Shown here one piece after another: positions 35,276-47,400 of a stretch of DNA of 64,000 nucleotides. The notes below the pieces were generated by a model. It was not told where the DNA came from and searched no databases. It worked only from the letters and a program-made list of their open reading frames with translations. The translations under genes were made by a program, and so were the position numbers. Position 1 is the stretch's first letter. Each line of letters opens with the position of its first letter. Origin of the DNA: Adiantum capillus-veneris (taxonomy: Eukaryota > Streptophyta > Polypodiopsida > Polypodiales > Pteridaceae); assembly GCA_014529385.2 (NCBI GenBank), contig CM043962.1, positions 126,322,970 to 126,386,969 on the forward strand, given 5' to 3'.

Positions 35276-36454
35276 TGTTAGGTGCAACGGAATGAGTGTT
35301 TGAACTTTGCTCAAGATGAGTGCTCTGAACTATGCTCAAGGTTCCTTTTACTTACGGAAGGGAGAGCCTTCCGTTCCTTTAGTGAGAGAGAGCAATGGAC
35401 ACAAACAAAGTAAATGGACACAGTGAATGGAAGTGCATGAGACTGAGAGATAGAGAAGAGAATACGACACCAGATACGTTGTAAAACCCTCCTCCAAAGG
35501 CCCCACTCTCGTTTGCGAGAGTGGTCTACTATTGATTGCACAAACCGGTACAAAGTGGATGCATGTGACTGATGCAAGTCTAGGCTAGGTCAATGTCGAC
35601 GACGATGAGGACGACGACGAGACGGGCTGAAATCTGAAAACGCTAAGGGCTGAAATCTGCAAATCTTTATCTGATGAATTCTGACTCTATGTCGATGACG
35701 ATGTCGATGGCGACGATGCGACGACGACGCACTGAAAACGCAGATGCTGAAATCTGCGTTTTCCGGGCTGAAACTATAAACCTTGCGGAAACTGACCGTG
35801 CGCGAGGAACTGTTGCGGGAAGGTGAGATCTGCGAGGTTCGGGACTTGATCTACGGTGTCTAAGGGCTAAAAACTGAAAACGCTAGTGGTTCTTGATATT
35901 CCTTCGCGATGATCTGCAAAACCACTGAGGTTGCGATGCAAACCAAAAACGCTAGGGCTGAAATTGTCTTCTGTTGTCGCCGGATGTCCTGCAAATGCAA
36001 AACGCTAGGCTGATCTGTTGTGTCGTGTCGACGCTGGGCTGATCTGTTGTGCACAAATCGCAAGGCTGGTCTTGTAGATGAAAAACGCTAGAGTTGTCCT
36101 GCTGATGCAGAAAACGCTAGGCCTCTTGGGTCCTGCTGCCTCTTCTGCCAGAAAGTGCTAGCGCTAGGTTTTTATTTACACAAACTTAGCAAAATTGCCC
36201 TACCTACTTTCCAACAAAAGTCACTTAAAAATAATAAGTGAAAAATGTCAAAAATAGGGAAAATAGGTCTATGCACTGTAAAAATGCTACTGATGGGATC
36301 TGACTGGAATCTGATGGTCATGTTGTGTGCAACCAGAGGATATGCATCTAATCTAAGTGTCTGGACATGCACGGTCTGCCAACAAACTCACAAAAGTGTC
36401 AGATCACTTCCTATTCTAGACTGACTTGACTGAACTGAACCCTGGTCATGTTGT
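35276..36454 (-). repeat. A-type LTR, reverse
   Basis: An uninterrupted LTR matching the three pieces of the A 3' LTR. No primer site or purine tract adjoins it, so it is a solo or truncated LTR. It is useful as the reference for reading the broken A LTR. Confidence 0.8.
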
Positions 36455-37695
36455 AGCTTGTAAGTTGGAGGAGATTAGAATTTTAATCCTAACCCTATAG
36501 GCCACTAAACGAGGATCTGTAAGTTGGAAAGAACTTCGTCTTCTTCTGCTTATGTTAGGGTTTAGGCCCCTCGGCCGGGATCTGCAAGTTGGCTAGGGTT
36601 AAGGCTAGGGCACCCAACCTTCTAGGTCTTCAGTGGCTTGACATGTCAACAATTTGTGTCATAGTGACAACGGTGGTGGCAAAGGTGGTCGCACCATATC
36701 TCTGAAAACTCCCCTAGTCGAAATAGAGGACTACGTAGGTTGTCGGTTAGAAGCCCTTGTAAGTTGTGCTTTATGGTGCCGGAGGAGGAGGAATAGCCTA
36801 AGGCAATAGAGGAGGCAACATGTAGTTCAAAAACTGTTGAAAGCTCTACAGAATCGGGAGATCCTGTTGTGGATGCCTTTAGAGTATGTCACGGAGTTCG
36901 TTGAGGAGGAACTATAGGTACTCTATAGAGTCTAGAAGCGCCACCTTGCTTTGTCTGTTCTTGGAGGGCTAGTATGCTTTCCGACTAGCACACGACTGAA
37001 GCCCTGATACCACTGTAACGAGACGGAACCAAGTGCCAACTGAACGGACAGACTGGAACAAACGTTAAGAGAGAGAGAATCCACACAAGACACAGAGTGG
37101 CGGAGTTCCATTCCAAGATTGCAATGGCCCCCCAAACTAAGGCGCCCTTTTCGGTATTTTTTTATATTGCTTGAACAAGGTACAACTCTGTGGCTCTTCT
37201 CTACTTCTCCACGAGGTAGAATGCCAGAAAGAGAGAGAGAGAGGTCTTTAAAGGCCCTTGGCCTCACCCAAAAGCAGGTACATGAAAAGCACTACTTCTT
37301 AAAGCATCTGATCTAAAAGCTGCGCCCATAGGGCTGTCCGTACAACGCTGCCACGTCAACAGGTCCCTCCGCAATTTGCGGAACATTCAGTACAGTCAAT
37401 CACGTCATCATCTGCTGCGTTGTTTGTGTTGTGGGGATCTTTTTAGGGTTTTAGGCCCCTTGGCCAAGGTTTTGTAAGATGGTTGAGTTAGAATGTTTAA
37501 CTCTAACCCCTTTTGTCTTTAAGGCCACTCGGTCGGTCTTCAGTGAGTCGGTAGGTCTTCTTCTTCTTCTTCTTCTTCTTCTCTTTCTGTTAGGTTTTTG
37601 GCCCCTCGGTCAGGATTTGCACGTTGGCTAGGGTTAGGATCAAGGAGTCCTAGCCCCCTTCATCTTCAGTGGGCAACACGTACCAGTTTGTGACA
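36455..37695 (-). mobile_element. Element L: very short LTR element, reverse
   Basis: A 5' LTR (37014-37695, 682 bp) is followed in element sense by a primer site, an internal region of only about 350 bp (36662-37013) with no readable gene, and a truncated 3' LTR piece (36455-36661). This has the form of a miniature (TRIM-like) retrotransposon, or an internally deleted one. Confidence 0.65.
37001..37012 (-). other. Primer-binding site of L
   Basis: TGGTATCAGGGC on the minus strand, one base from the LTR; same form as in B2. Confidence 0.75.
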
Positions 37696-37951
37696 AAGGC
37701 TCATATTTAAAGGCCCAAGGCCAAAAAGCATCAAATATGAAAACTTGGCGCCCCTAGGGCAGTTTCCTAAAAATCCAAGATTTCCCAAAAAGTCCGCCCC
37801 CACGAATTCTGATATGTCCGTACAGATGCCAAGTCATCATATTTTGAAATTACAAACATGTCCGACTTGATCCAGCCACTTTCGGGCTCTTAAAACAGGT
37901 CCTTGTCAGTGGAATAAGCCACGTCATCACTTTGTGACAACATCATTGGAA
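37696..37951 (-). repeat. Truncated LTR fragment
   Basis: Ends ACGTCATCACTTTGTGACA, the reversed start of the E/K/B-type LTRs, and contains GGCCCAAGGCCAAAAAGC-like text seen in B LTRs. No gene. Confidence 0.65.
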
Positions 37952-37955
37952 GCAA

Positions 37956-38083
37956 TTCGATTTAATGCAGCTACACACCCGATCCATTGTAAGGGGAAAC
38001 CCATTCTTTGGGTGGTGCTTTCCAAGAAACCCCAATCTATTCTATCATAAGCCTTCTCAAAATCGAGAAGCATAATAGTAATC
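37956..38083 (-). pseudogene. L1-type LINE reverse transcriptase fragment
   Basis: On the minus strand the frame reads LLDFEKAYDRIDWGFLE then GFPLQWIG, the RT block with the first catalytic Asp of plant L1-type LINEs. Only about 43 codons remain; it lies in intron 7 of the host gene. Confidence 0.85.
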
Positions 38084-38367
38084 AACTAAACAACTTTGTG
38101 AGATAGCCACCTCTTACAAGAATTGCTCCTACAGACAACAGACAACCCACCAGTGGTAACTATCTCAAAAATTCCCTTCCAAGTTACTTAAGCAACATTC
38201 TTGTGTAAGTGGGCTGAATTTCAATGTAAAATACACTCCTTTGCAACAGATCATTCCAAAGACGAAAAAATTCTTTGCCAGGATCATGTATTTGTGTCCC
38301 TTTACTCCCAAAAATGCCTAACATGACAAAAAGTCATACGCATTCAATAAGCAACACACCGACGAAC

Positions 38368-38436
38368 CTTTAGTAAGTGCGGATACCAGGTCTCCAAGTT
38401 TGCTAAGGCCCCATTAATCTCACCGTTCCTGATAAG
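38368..38436 (-). CDS. RanBPM-like exon 7 (start of CTLH)
   Basis: 69 nt, acceptor GTGTTAG, donor GTTCGT. Encodes LIRNGEINGALANLETWYPH then LLK. No continuation exon is visible between 38367 and 1. Confidence 0.88.
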
Positions 38437-41400
38437 CTAACACAGTCCACAGCAACACACAGACAGATCTGTTAACTCAACTGCAATATTCAGACATGAA
38501 CCTTTGAACTAGTTTTTTACCATCTAAAAACAAGTACCTGTCTCAATTTCCTCCTATGCTCAAGAGCATAGCACTCTTCCTCTAGCATTTTATCACCATT
38601 TTCCTGAGTTGTTAAAATAACCGGCGGAACCATGCTCCCACTTGCAGCATCGAACGCTTGGAGTGTTTCTTGATAGCCATAATGCAGCAAATAACTACGG
38701 ACTACACTACAGTGTTACCATCAAACAAGAAAAGTTGTCAGGATAAAAGAGCAAGCTACATTTGAAAGATCCACGATTGTACTGAAACCAACAGAGTGAA
38801 CTTGAAATAACAGTCAAGTCAAGACACAGGGAAGCATTCCCTTCTCACAGATACTGGCCCCTCAACAGGTGCCCCTTGCAATATTTCTCTTTATAATAGT
38901 AAACAATTGCGGTTAGAGCTATTTCAGAGTAACATATATCAATGTTATGTAACCCGAATATACTAGCCAAGGTTCTCTGCTTCAAGTGCGGCATTGCCTT
39001 GTGCTGTTGTCTCCGATGCCTAAATAGATAGCAATTGAAGCAGTAAAAAAGATGTCGGTATTGTGAATCTACGGGACTTCTATGAACGTGCATGTTCTTG
39101 GAACAATGTAAACTCTTCAAAAAAAAAAATCATGACAAATTTTTCAATTTATACAAGTTTGAGGGATGAATCTTTGCAACATTACAATTCTGCGTAACTA
39201 GTACATCTGAGACATCTCGATGACTTTGATTTGAGATGTCAAATCAGGAAGTGATAACTAGCTTTGACATTAGGATGCATCCAATGTGAAATGCCGGACC
39301 AGGATGATGTGAATGAATATGCTATGTGTATGCCGTATGCGTACTATCTTGTTTGGATAGAGTTTAAGACAGAACTATAAGCAGAATGAATGCATAATAT
39401 CAATTTCTATTGATTTGTGTTGCGGAATTTGTTTCGGTGTAGTCAGAGATGATTTCTCTTCTTTTGTGCACGGGGCGGGCATGGATGTCACCAATGCTGC
39501 AGTGACTGAAAGATGGCATAGCCCAGTGCTGATGCAGCAGTGCTGACATGGTGGGTGGGCTGATGTGGCTAATGATGACATGGTGGGTTGTACCAATGTT
39601 GTGGACTGATATGGCTGTGCCACCTTTCCCTTAGAGTAGATGCTTTTTCTAAATTGCCCCACACTAGCTTTGATTGATCACATGTGCTATTATTGTCCCA
39701 AAGCCTGCTTTTGGAAATTCTTTTAAAAACTCAAGAAGCTATAACAGAGGACCTAGTGTCCCAATTTTGTGAAGACGGAGAGTTGCTAGGATGCTGGGAG
39801 TAGAGAGACATGTTGTAACTACTTGAAGTGTCAATAAACAAAGTACAAACTACTGCCAGGGGCACCTACCTTTACAGGCCATCACTTCTAAGAGCCGTCC
39901 CTCCGTTTCTTGGTGCAAGGGATCCTATCTTGTCTTCAAAATGTTCGAATTTTTGTACCAATTGTGTGATTTTCAAGTCTCTGTGATTCTTCACCACCCA
40001 TTCAATAGCTCCAGCCAATTTCATGCAGTCAAGGACAATTGCTTCAATTTAAGAGGACGGACGGTATGTGACAGGTTTCGGGTTAATACTTCAACACGTA
40101 ATCATTCCATCTGTCTAGCTGGGGGCACAAACATTTGGTATGCTAATCTTTTGAGGCAGACCAACAATCCTCCTAGGCATGCATTGACTTTCTCTTTTCA
40201 GTCTTTTTTTAAGCTTTTTTTTTTAATCCCTTTCCTCTCCACAGCAAATTTATCTCTGACACCTGATTTTTCTTTTTTTGCCCAAAAACAGGGCTGTAGT
40301 TCTAGTATACAAATCCTTGACGATGCCCAACACCGGCCTGTCCCCAACAGCAATACAAAGCTGGATACAATGAGCAAGCCCACAGGCGGAAGTTGCAAGC
40401 TATCAAAGCTGACAAGGCAATAGGGGCATAATAAATGACAAATCTGCAAAATGCAAGCCATGAGGACTAAAGAGAAGAGAGACACACCAGCAGCCTCTGA
40501 AAGATCCACACCTCAAATCCCTTAAGTATCAGCAAAGGCAGCAACAATAAGGGAGCCAGCAACTGGTGAAAGGGGGAGAGCTGCATCAGATTGCAGCTGT
40601 CCACAGTCTGGAAGCCTCCAACCAGCATCAACCGAGATCTCTCTCAAAGAAATCTCACAAAAGTGGAGGAAACAAGGCTTTCTACACTGAAGCACACCCA
40701 AGAGGAATACCTGGTAACAGACCAGTCCAATTCCTCACGCTGAATGCCGGACCAGAGGAGGAACTCCACAAGGAGACAGCAGAGGGAACCAAGGGATCAT
40801 GCCAACGGAGAAGTTGCAACAAGGAATCAGGTGGAGAGAACGCCCCACCCCCGAAGAGAAAAAAACAGAACAATGAAACAAAACAAAGAAGCGGAAAAGA
40901 AAAATGAGAGCACTCTTGTAGAAACCAAACTCTCCTTATATCATCACCAGTGAAAATACTCAAGCTTGTTCAGCTAAAACCAGGAAGTGGGTCATACCCA
41001 CCAAGAGTGTTTGCCTACTGTATCCTTATAGGTAAGTACACTTAGTTGCTCATCTTACCTGTGACTAATGCTGAAAGGGAGATGAAGAGTCTCAATTTCC
41101 CCTTGCAGCTTTTCCCGCTCCTCCTGTGCCAATGCCTGAACCATCAGCAAACTTCATAAATGTCAGAGATCTTCAAAGTTCTGCGACTCCAACATGATCT
41201 AAATTAGCCGAATTACCTCAATGTTGAACACAAAAGGATTTTGTCCAAAATTGATATCAACTCTGGTCACAGTATACACCAAAGACAAGATTTAAGTAGT
41301 CGCAACCATTTCAGTATGGATATCACAAAAGTGTATGACTTCAAAGTTGTGACCAGCACTTCTAACCAAAACTTCCAAACGTCATACTACTTTTGTCTAC

Positions 41401-44400
41401 TAAGAAAGTAGAGCACCAGACAGCAGATAAGTTGATAGCTCTAAGCCAGACAAGGGCCAGAATCCCAAAGTCTCCAATATGAGGATAAATTAGTTGTCAA
41501 ATAGCATAGACAGAAACGGTCACACCCATATCTGTTTCATAACCAAGCAAAACGGAAAACACTGCCAAATCACCTCACGTAACTTTGTAGAGACAGTACC
41601 TCCAATTTGAGAACAAAAAGTAGAGAGGTGTAGCAAGGTGGAACCCAAGCATGGCAATTCCAAGTTTAAGTCAGCAACATGCAGAGCTTTATGCAGAAAC
41701 TCTTTTCTAAGCTTCCAACGGTACTGAAAAAACTCATGCAAGATATAACAGCTAAAACGATAGAAACCCCGTAACATTTAATGTTGTGACCAACCTCCCT
41801 ATAAAATCAGGATGCTCAACAAAATAATCAGTAGAGTATGCGCAGACATTTCGCAAATCTTTGAATGGACAAAAATGACCTGGTACAAGTATCTTGGCTT
41901 GATCTGGAATAGGACTGGGAACAAAATTATAATCAAACCGAACAATGAATATACCTTTCATTGGGGCTATGCAAGCCAACTGAGGGATACAGGGGACATT
42001 TTACATCTTTATGCCGACTGCCAACAAGCTTTCCATTAACTCTGCAACAATAGATTGATTTTTCTTATTTTGAAAGCACTCTTTAGTCTGCTCTAGCCAA
42101 GCCATTTTTGATCATTTTAACCTCTGTCAAAACTTCTAATGGGAAAAGAAAAATGACAACAAAGGGGAGACGCAATGTCCAATGTTGTGTACGCCATTAT
42201 GTTGGACAAAGATGTGGCATACAAACGATATGCATAATGAACGGCACAATATTAGAACCCTTTCATCAACTGCACATGCAATAAGCATGCAGTTCTCTTG
42301 TCTGTGTGTGTGTGAGATACATAACTGTAAGGCCAGAGATTGTGAAAGTTTGCCATACGTGAAAAAAAATTCTTGTGAAGCGTAATTGATACCAGCCCCA
42401 ACTGTGTCTCCTGTATGGAATGTTGGCCCAAAGGGATCCCCTCTGCCATGCCCGTGGTACAAGTATCCATCATCTCCGTGATAACCATATGTATTAGGAT
42501 CCCAACTGCCAATCACAAAGAAACATTTAGCATAAGCATGATAATTTTTTGCAAACAGGTGGTTTTTTTTTTCTTTTTTTCCTTTTTTTTTTTTTTTTTT
42601 TGGGGGGGGTGGGGGGGGGGGAGGGGGGGGGGGGGGGGGCGCAATATACAGTGTTCACAGGGGAAACCCCGTCAGATAAATCAAAAAGTATGTAGCCATA
42701 GAGAAAGCTGTATCTATGTATAAAACATAATACATGAGTGACAATAAGTATAATCGATGTGCGCATGCTTCCTACATAAACCTGCTTGATGCCCTTTGGC
42801 ATCAAGCGATATAAGGAGCTCAACAACCCAGTGTCCTAGCTACTGCGGAGCTGAAGTATCTGTTAAAGGTTGATGCCCTTTGGCACCAAGCGATATAAGG
42901 AGCTCAACAATCCAGCATCCTAGCTACTGCAGAGCTGAAGTATCTGTTAAAGGTTGGCATCTCTCTAGATTCTAGGGCTGCTTTGTGGCTGTACCCAATC
43001 GAGGGCCCACTGCCTACGCCATTGGAATTTGGCCGGTCCTACAACTCCAAGAGTGGGATCCATTTAAATTCACTCAAAGATTGGGGGGGGGGGGGGGGGG
43101 GTGGGAAGTAAACCAGTACTTAGTGTTAGTCCCTTGCCCACTCCATCGTGCATACATGACATGACACAAGCCATACTCACTAATAGGCAAGCGTAAAGAA
43201 CGGACATCAAGCTCACCTCCCAGCCGTGGAGCCAATATGGGCTCCCCCTGACTCTTGAGCTCGGGACCATGCACCCAACGGGCTTGCCTCTACCACACGG
43301 GTTGGTGGCCCATACCACCAAAGCCCACACCAATAGAGTGGTGATCACACCACAATGCACATAGCTCACTAATGAGCCTAGTGCCCTATTTATCATATGC
43401 TATTTATACGATTCCTTAACCGCCCTAACCATAGGGTTCACACTTGGCCGAACATATTGAAACGTAGAGATAAGAGGAGATGTAGCAACAACCAAGACAC
43501 CATGTACGCTCCCAAAGACTAAATCATATTGATCACAAGTCATGTACATATAGGTGAGACTTAGTCTAGTTAGGAAGAACTATATATAGCTCCAACACCC
43601 ACTCAAACGAAGGTCTTTAACTGCATATGAAAAAACCCTTGAGTACAAGGGAAAAGCCCGAGCCCCTATATACAAACATGTACAATGATAACCAAAAAGG
43701 ATTATGGTGCACGTGTGAAGTGAATAAACATACATACAAGAGGATGTGTGAGGTGTATAGTACCTACAAGATTACGTCATCGTATAAATAATGATACTAC
43801 ATGAGAAAAATAGTTTAATCTTCAAAGAGTGAGGCTGAGGCAAACCCAAGATCTATGTAGGAGAGTGAATCGTGATAAATTGAATTCTTTGGCGAAGATA
43901 ACTGCAAGCATCTGATCATTGGGGCAATGTTCAATCATGATTGTGCCTTTCTTTAGTTCATATCATACATAATGATAATGCATTCCATTATTCCGTGCTT
44001 CTCTGACTTCAGCCAACTCACTGGCTTTTCTCTTCAATTGGAGTGGTGCCAACTTGCCCGAGGTCCACATTGATGTTCGTTGCAATGACCTTGTTTGCTT
44101 CATCACTTTTATCTTCTCACTAATGTCATAATACAATACTTTTGCATTTTCCCCTTTGATTTTGATAATGATTGGTTTACTGAGGTCTAACAACGGACAC
44201 TAATTTAGTTAGTCTTTCTTAGAGTAAAATTGTATCTACGATGTAGTTTGGGAGATCCTCCTCAGGTCCTCCTGTCACCAGCGTGTGACTACTATCTATC
44301 CTTTTTGTTGATTTCTTTCTTATTATCTATTTACTTTCACTTTTTGGAAACACCCCTCGGGAAATCTAACTGCCCTGCATTGCATAGCTAGTGTGGAACT

Positions 44401-47400
44401 GTCCAGAGGGAGTCCAGGCCTGAGGGCAAGAGAGCACTAAGGTTGGACAAGGACTATGGTTAGCCAAGTGGGGTCATTGACTAGCCAAAGTGGAATCCTT
44501 TGCTACAGAGGCTACATTTCAGTTCTGGATGTGGCCGCAGTGTACAAAGAGGGTCGGATGACCTAGAAAGATACAATGGCAGCATCTCCTAAAATTTAGG
44601 GAACTGCTATTTTGGGACCTGAAAATGTCTTCGCGTCATTACGTGCAGTTTGACATGGGGATCCTTTTGTTACTCTGTGGCCAAGTCAACAGAGGCTGCA
44701 GGTGAGATATTTTTAGACCCGAGGGTCTAAAGCGGGAAAATGCACAAATGAGTGACACTTGGCACTCTGAGGCCAGTTTACTACTTATAGAGAAGGCAAA
44801 AACGTGATTTATAGCTGGGAGGCTCATTTTGCAAGTCTCTGTCACAGGTTAAGAGCTATGGAGTGCTTGCTTTCCCTCTTATGCACAGTGCGGTGCCAGG
44901 AGTGATGCCCTGCACGCTACGCACTGCCCTCTCTCTCCCCTTTGGCAGTATGTTATGCCCCTCTAGTGGGCTTTTCATTTGACCAATGTACAGTTGTGTG
45001 GGTTCATGCGCGATTGCCGAGGCAAGAGCCTCTTGCACAGGTACTGGATTAGCTAGCGGCTAATCCCCCCGCAGGTACAGGTGAATTCGGAGAGGTTTCA
45101 CGCCAGAAATCTCGTCCGATTCAAAGGGCAAGTAGCCCTACAGGTGCGGGAGCTCGAGGACTTGCTAGGGATGCGACCGGCACGCAGAACGGAGCCCGAA
45201 ACAGTGAATTACAGCCTGCTGTGTATTTTTGCAGGTTTAGGGTTTTGGCCCTAAACGGACCCTAATACCCCCAGGAGGTTCGGGGACGCAAGGGGACCGC
45301 TGTACAGGTGATCTGGCGCATTTTCAGGGCTGAAAACAGAGAATTCAGCGTGCTGCAGATTCTCGCCAGGTTTTGCAAAGTGCCCGTATGCGTCGGGAAA
45401 GTCAGTCAATGCGTGGGAATACTGACCGTGAAAGGTTCTAGTACAGTTATGCTGCCGAAATCGGGCTGGAACAGTGGAAATTCAGCCGAGTTTGTGCGGG
45501 GCAGCTTGTAGGGAACCACAGCGTTTATTCCCTCTTTTGAACAATAAAGAAATACCGAAAGGGGCGCCTAAGTTAGGGGCCAATCTGGTGTCTGTCTACT
45601 CATACAGGTGCAATCTAGCAGCCTGTATCCCTCTCCCCTTTGTTGTGTCTTGAAAGTACAGGTAAAATAGACGACTAATAATGGGTGAAAGCTAAATCAA
45701 GGTTTAAAGTAAAGTCTACCGCCCTTTTTGGATTGAACAGGCCGGTTTCATGGTTCCATCGACGGGATTAAATCACTTTTTCCCATAGAAGTGAGCCTTG
45801 GGCAGTTTTCGGCTTGAAGACACAGGGGATCATAGACCAGACACAGGGAATTGTAATTATGGCTGACAGACCAGATGATGTGACTGAAGAGGTTTCCTCT
45901 TCACAGGGTCAACAGACACATGAAGTGGGTGAGTCCTCAAGACCACCACAGACTGATGATGATATATTCAGGACCCAGTTGGCTACTGTTGTGGCTATGT
46001 TCACACAAGTAATGCAGAATCCGAGGTTTTTAGCCTTTCTGCAACCTCCTGTTCCGTCTCAGCAAGTTGGGTCACTGGATCATATTCAAAAGCCTGTTAA
46101 GGCTCGAGCACAGGTGATTCATACCGCACAGTCAATGGAAACACCTGTACACTTGACGGAGAACATGCAGTCTCCACAACGTATGCCTAAGGTGCAAGAA
46201 CAGGTGGTTGAGATGCCAGTTTTTCAAGCTGTACCAATTCAGCCCGCCACCTTTCAACAGCCTATAGCTGGTTCTAATGGGCAGGGAAGCAACTTACAGG
46301 CTATGCAACAGGTCTTCCCACCACCTTCAGTACACCCTGGCTATTTTGGAGGTGGATCGGTATTCCAGAGCATGGCTGGTCATGCACCTGGAAATCAGTT
46401 TTATACGCCAGGAACAGTGTTTGCGGGTGCTCAAACGATGATGCCTAACCCCATGTACAGTGTCATGGGTATGCAACCAGGGTTTCAAAGCACTCAGGGA
46501 CAATTTGGGATGCCACAAGCAAATTTTGGTATGGCTGGAATTACAAATCAGCAGCCAAATATGGCATTTCCAGGTCAAGTTAATAGCGGCCAAGGAACAC
46601 AGATGAACCCTAATAGTGTTCCCATGTTTCAGTCACTTCCATATGACAATTTAACGCCGCTGGAGAGGCCAACTCCGTACAAAGAAGGTGGCAAAGGAGT
46701 GTCATTCACGACCTTTACAGGGTTTGATGACAGGAAGAAGGCTCTTTCATTCCTCCAGCAGTTTGACAAGGCCTATGCAGGGGGAAACTTTACAGAGGCT
46801 TCAAAGGTCCGCAAGGCAGCCACTTTCTTGACAGGGAATGCGGGACAATGGTGGACAACTTTATTGCTTCAAGGGCAAGCTCCGTCCACATGGATTTACT
46901 TCAAGCAGATTTTTGCAGCAGCATGGTTATCTGATGATTTCGAAGCAGATGTCATGACAGAATGGCACCAGCTTAATGCTGCCACTTGCAGAAATCTGGA
47001 TGATTACAATCGGAAGTTTTGGAAAGCTCTACTTCCAGTAACTTCCTATAGGTTTGTGCCATTGACAGAACAGATTGAAAAATACTGTTGTGGCCTACCC
47101 AAAGGATTGAGAAAATACTGCACGAAGACAAAAGTCACTACTTTGACGCAGCTCATCGAGGTAGCAAACACTGGCAATGGTTTGCTCAAGGGAGAAGATT
47201 GTGAATTTAACACTGGCGTCAAGGCAGGATCAGGCAAGAAAAATTCAGCCAAGAAGCACGTTCCCAATGAGGCTCCTAAAGGGACTCAGGAGTCAGCCAA
47301 CGCAGGGAAAGACAAAGCTACGGCTGAATCAGAAAAAGGACCAGCAAAGAAATGGAAAAGACGTTTTCCTCGCAAGTCAGAAGAGCAAAAGAAGGTCCTG

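Noticed and set aside
39941-40423. 160-codon open frame in intron 5
   Set aside because: Opposite strand to the host gene, low-complexity hydrophobic stretches, no known domain.
40566-40907. Basic open frame in intron 5
   Set aside because: No recognised domain and no splice context fitting the host gene; probably decayed repeat.
41520-41777. Minus-strand open frame in intron 3
   Set aside because: Considered as an exon; the phases of exons 3 and 4 join directly and the sequence does not fit SPRY.
42595-42640. G-run as a candidate G-quadruplex regulatory site
   Set aside because: Adjacent poly-T and poly-G runs are as likely to be slippage or sequencing artefact; no conserved context.
43963-44193. 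Minus-strand open frame in intron 1
   Set aside because: Considered as another exon of the host gene, but it matches no part of the SPRY/LisH protein and the exon 1-exon 2 join is already in phase.
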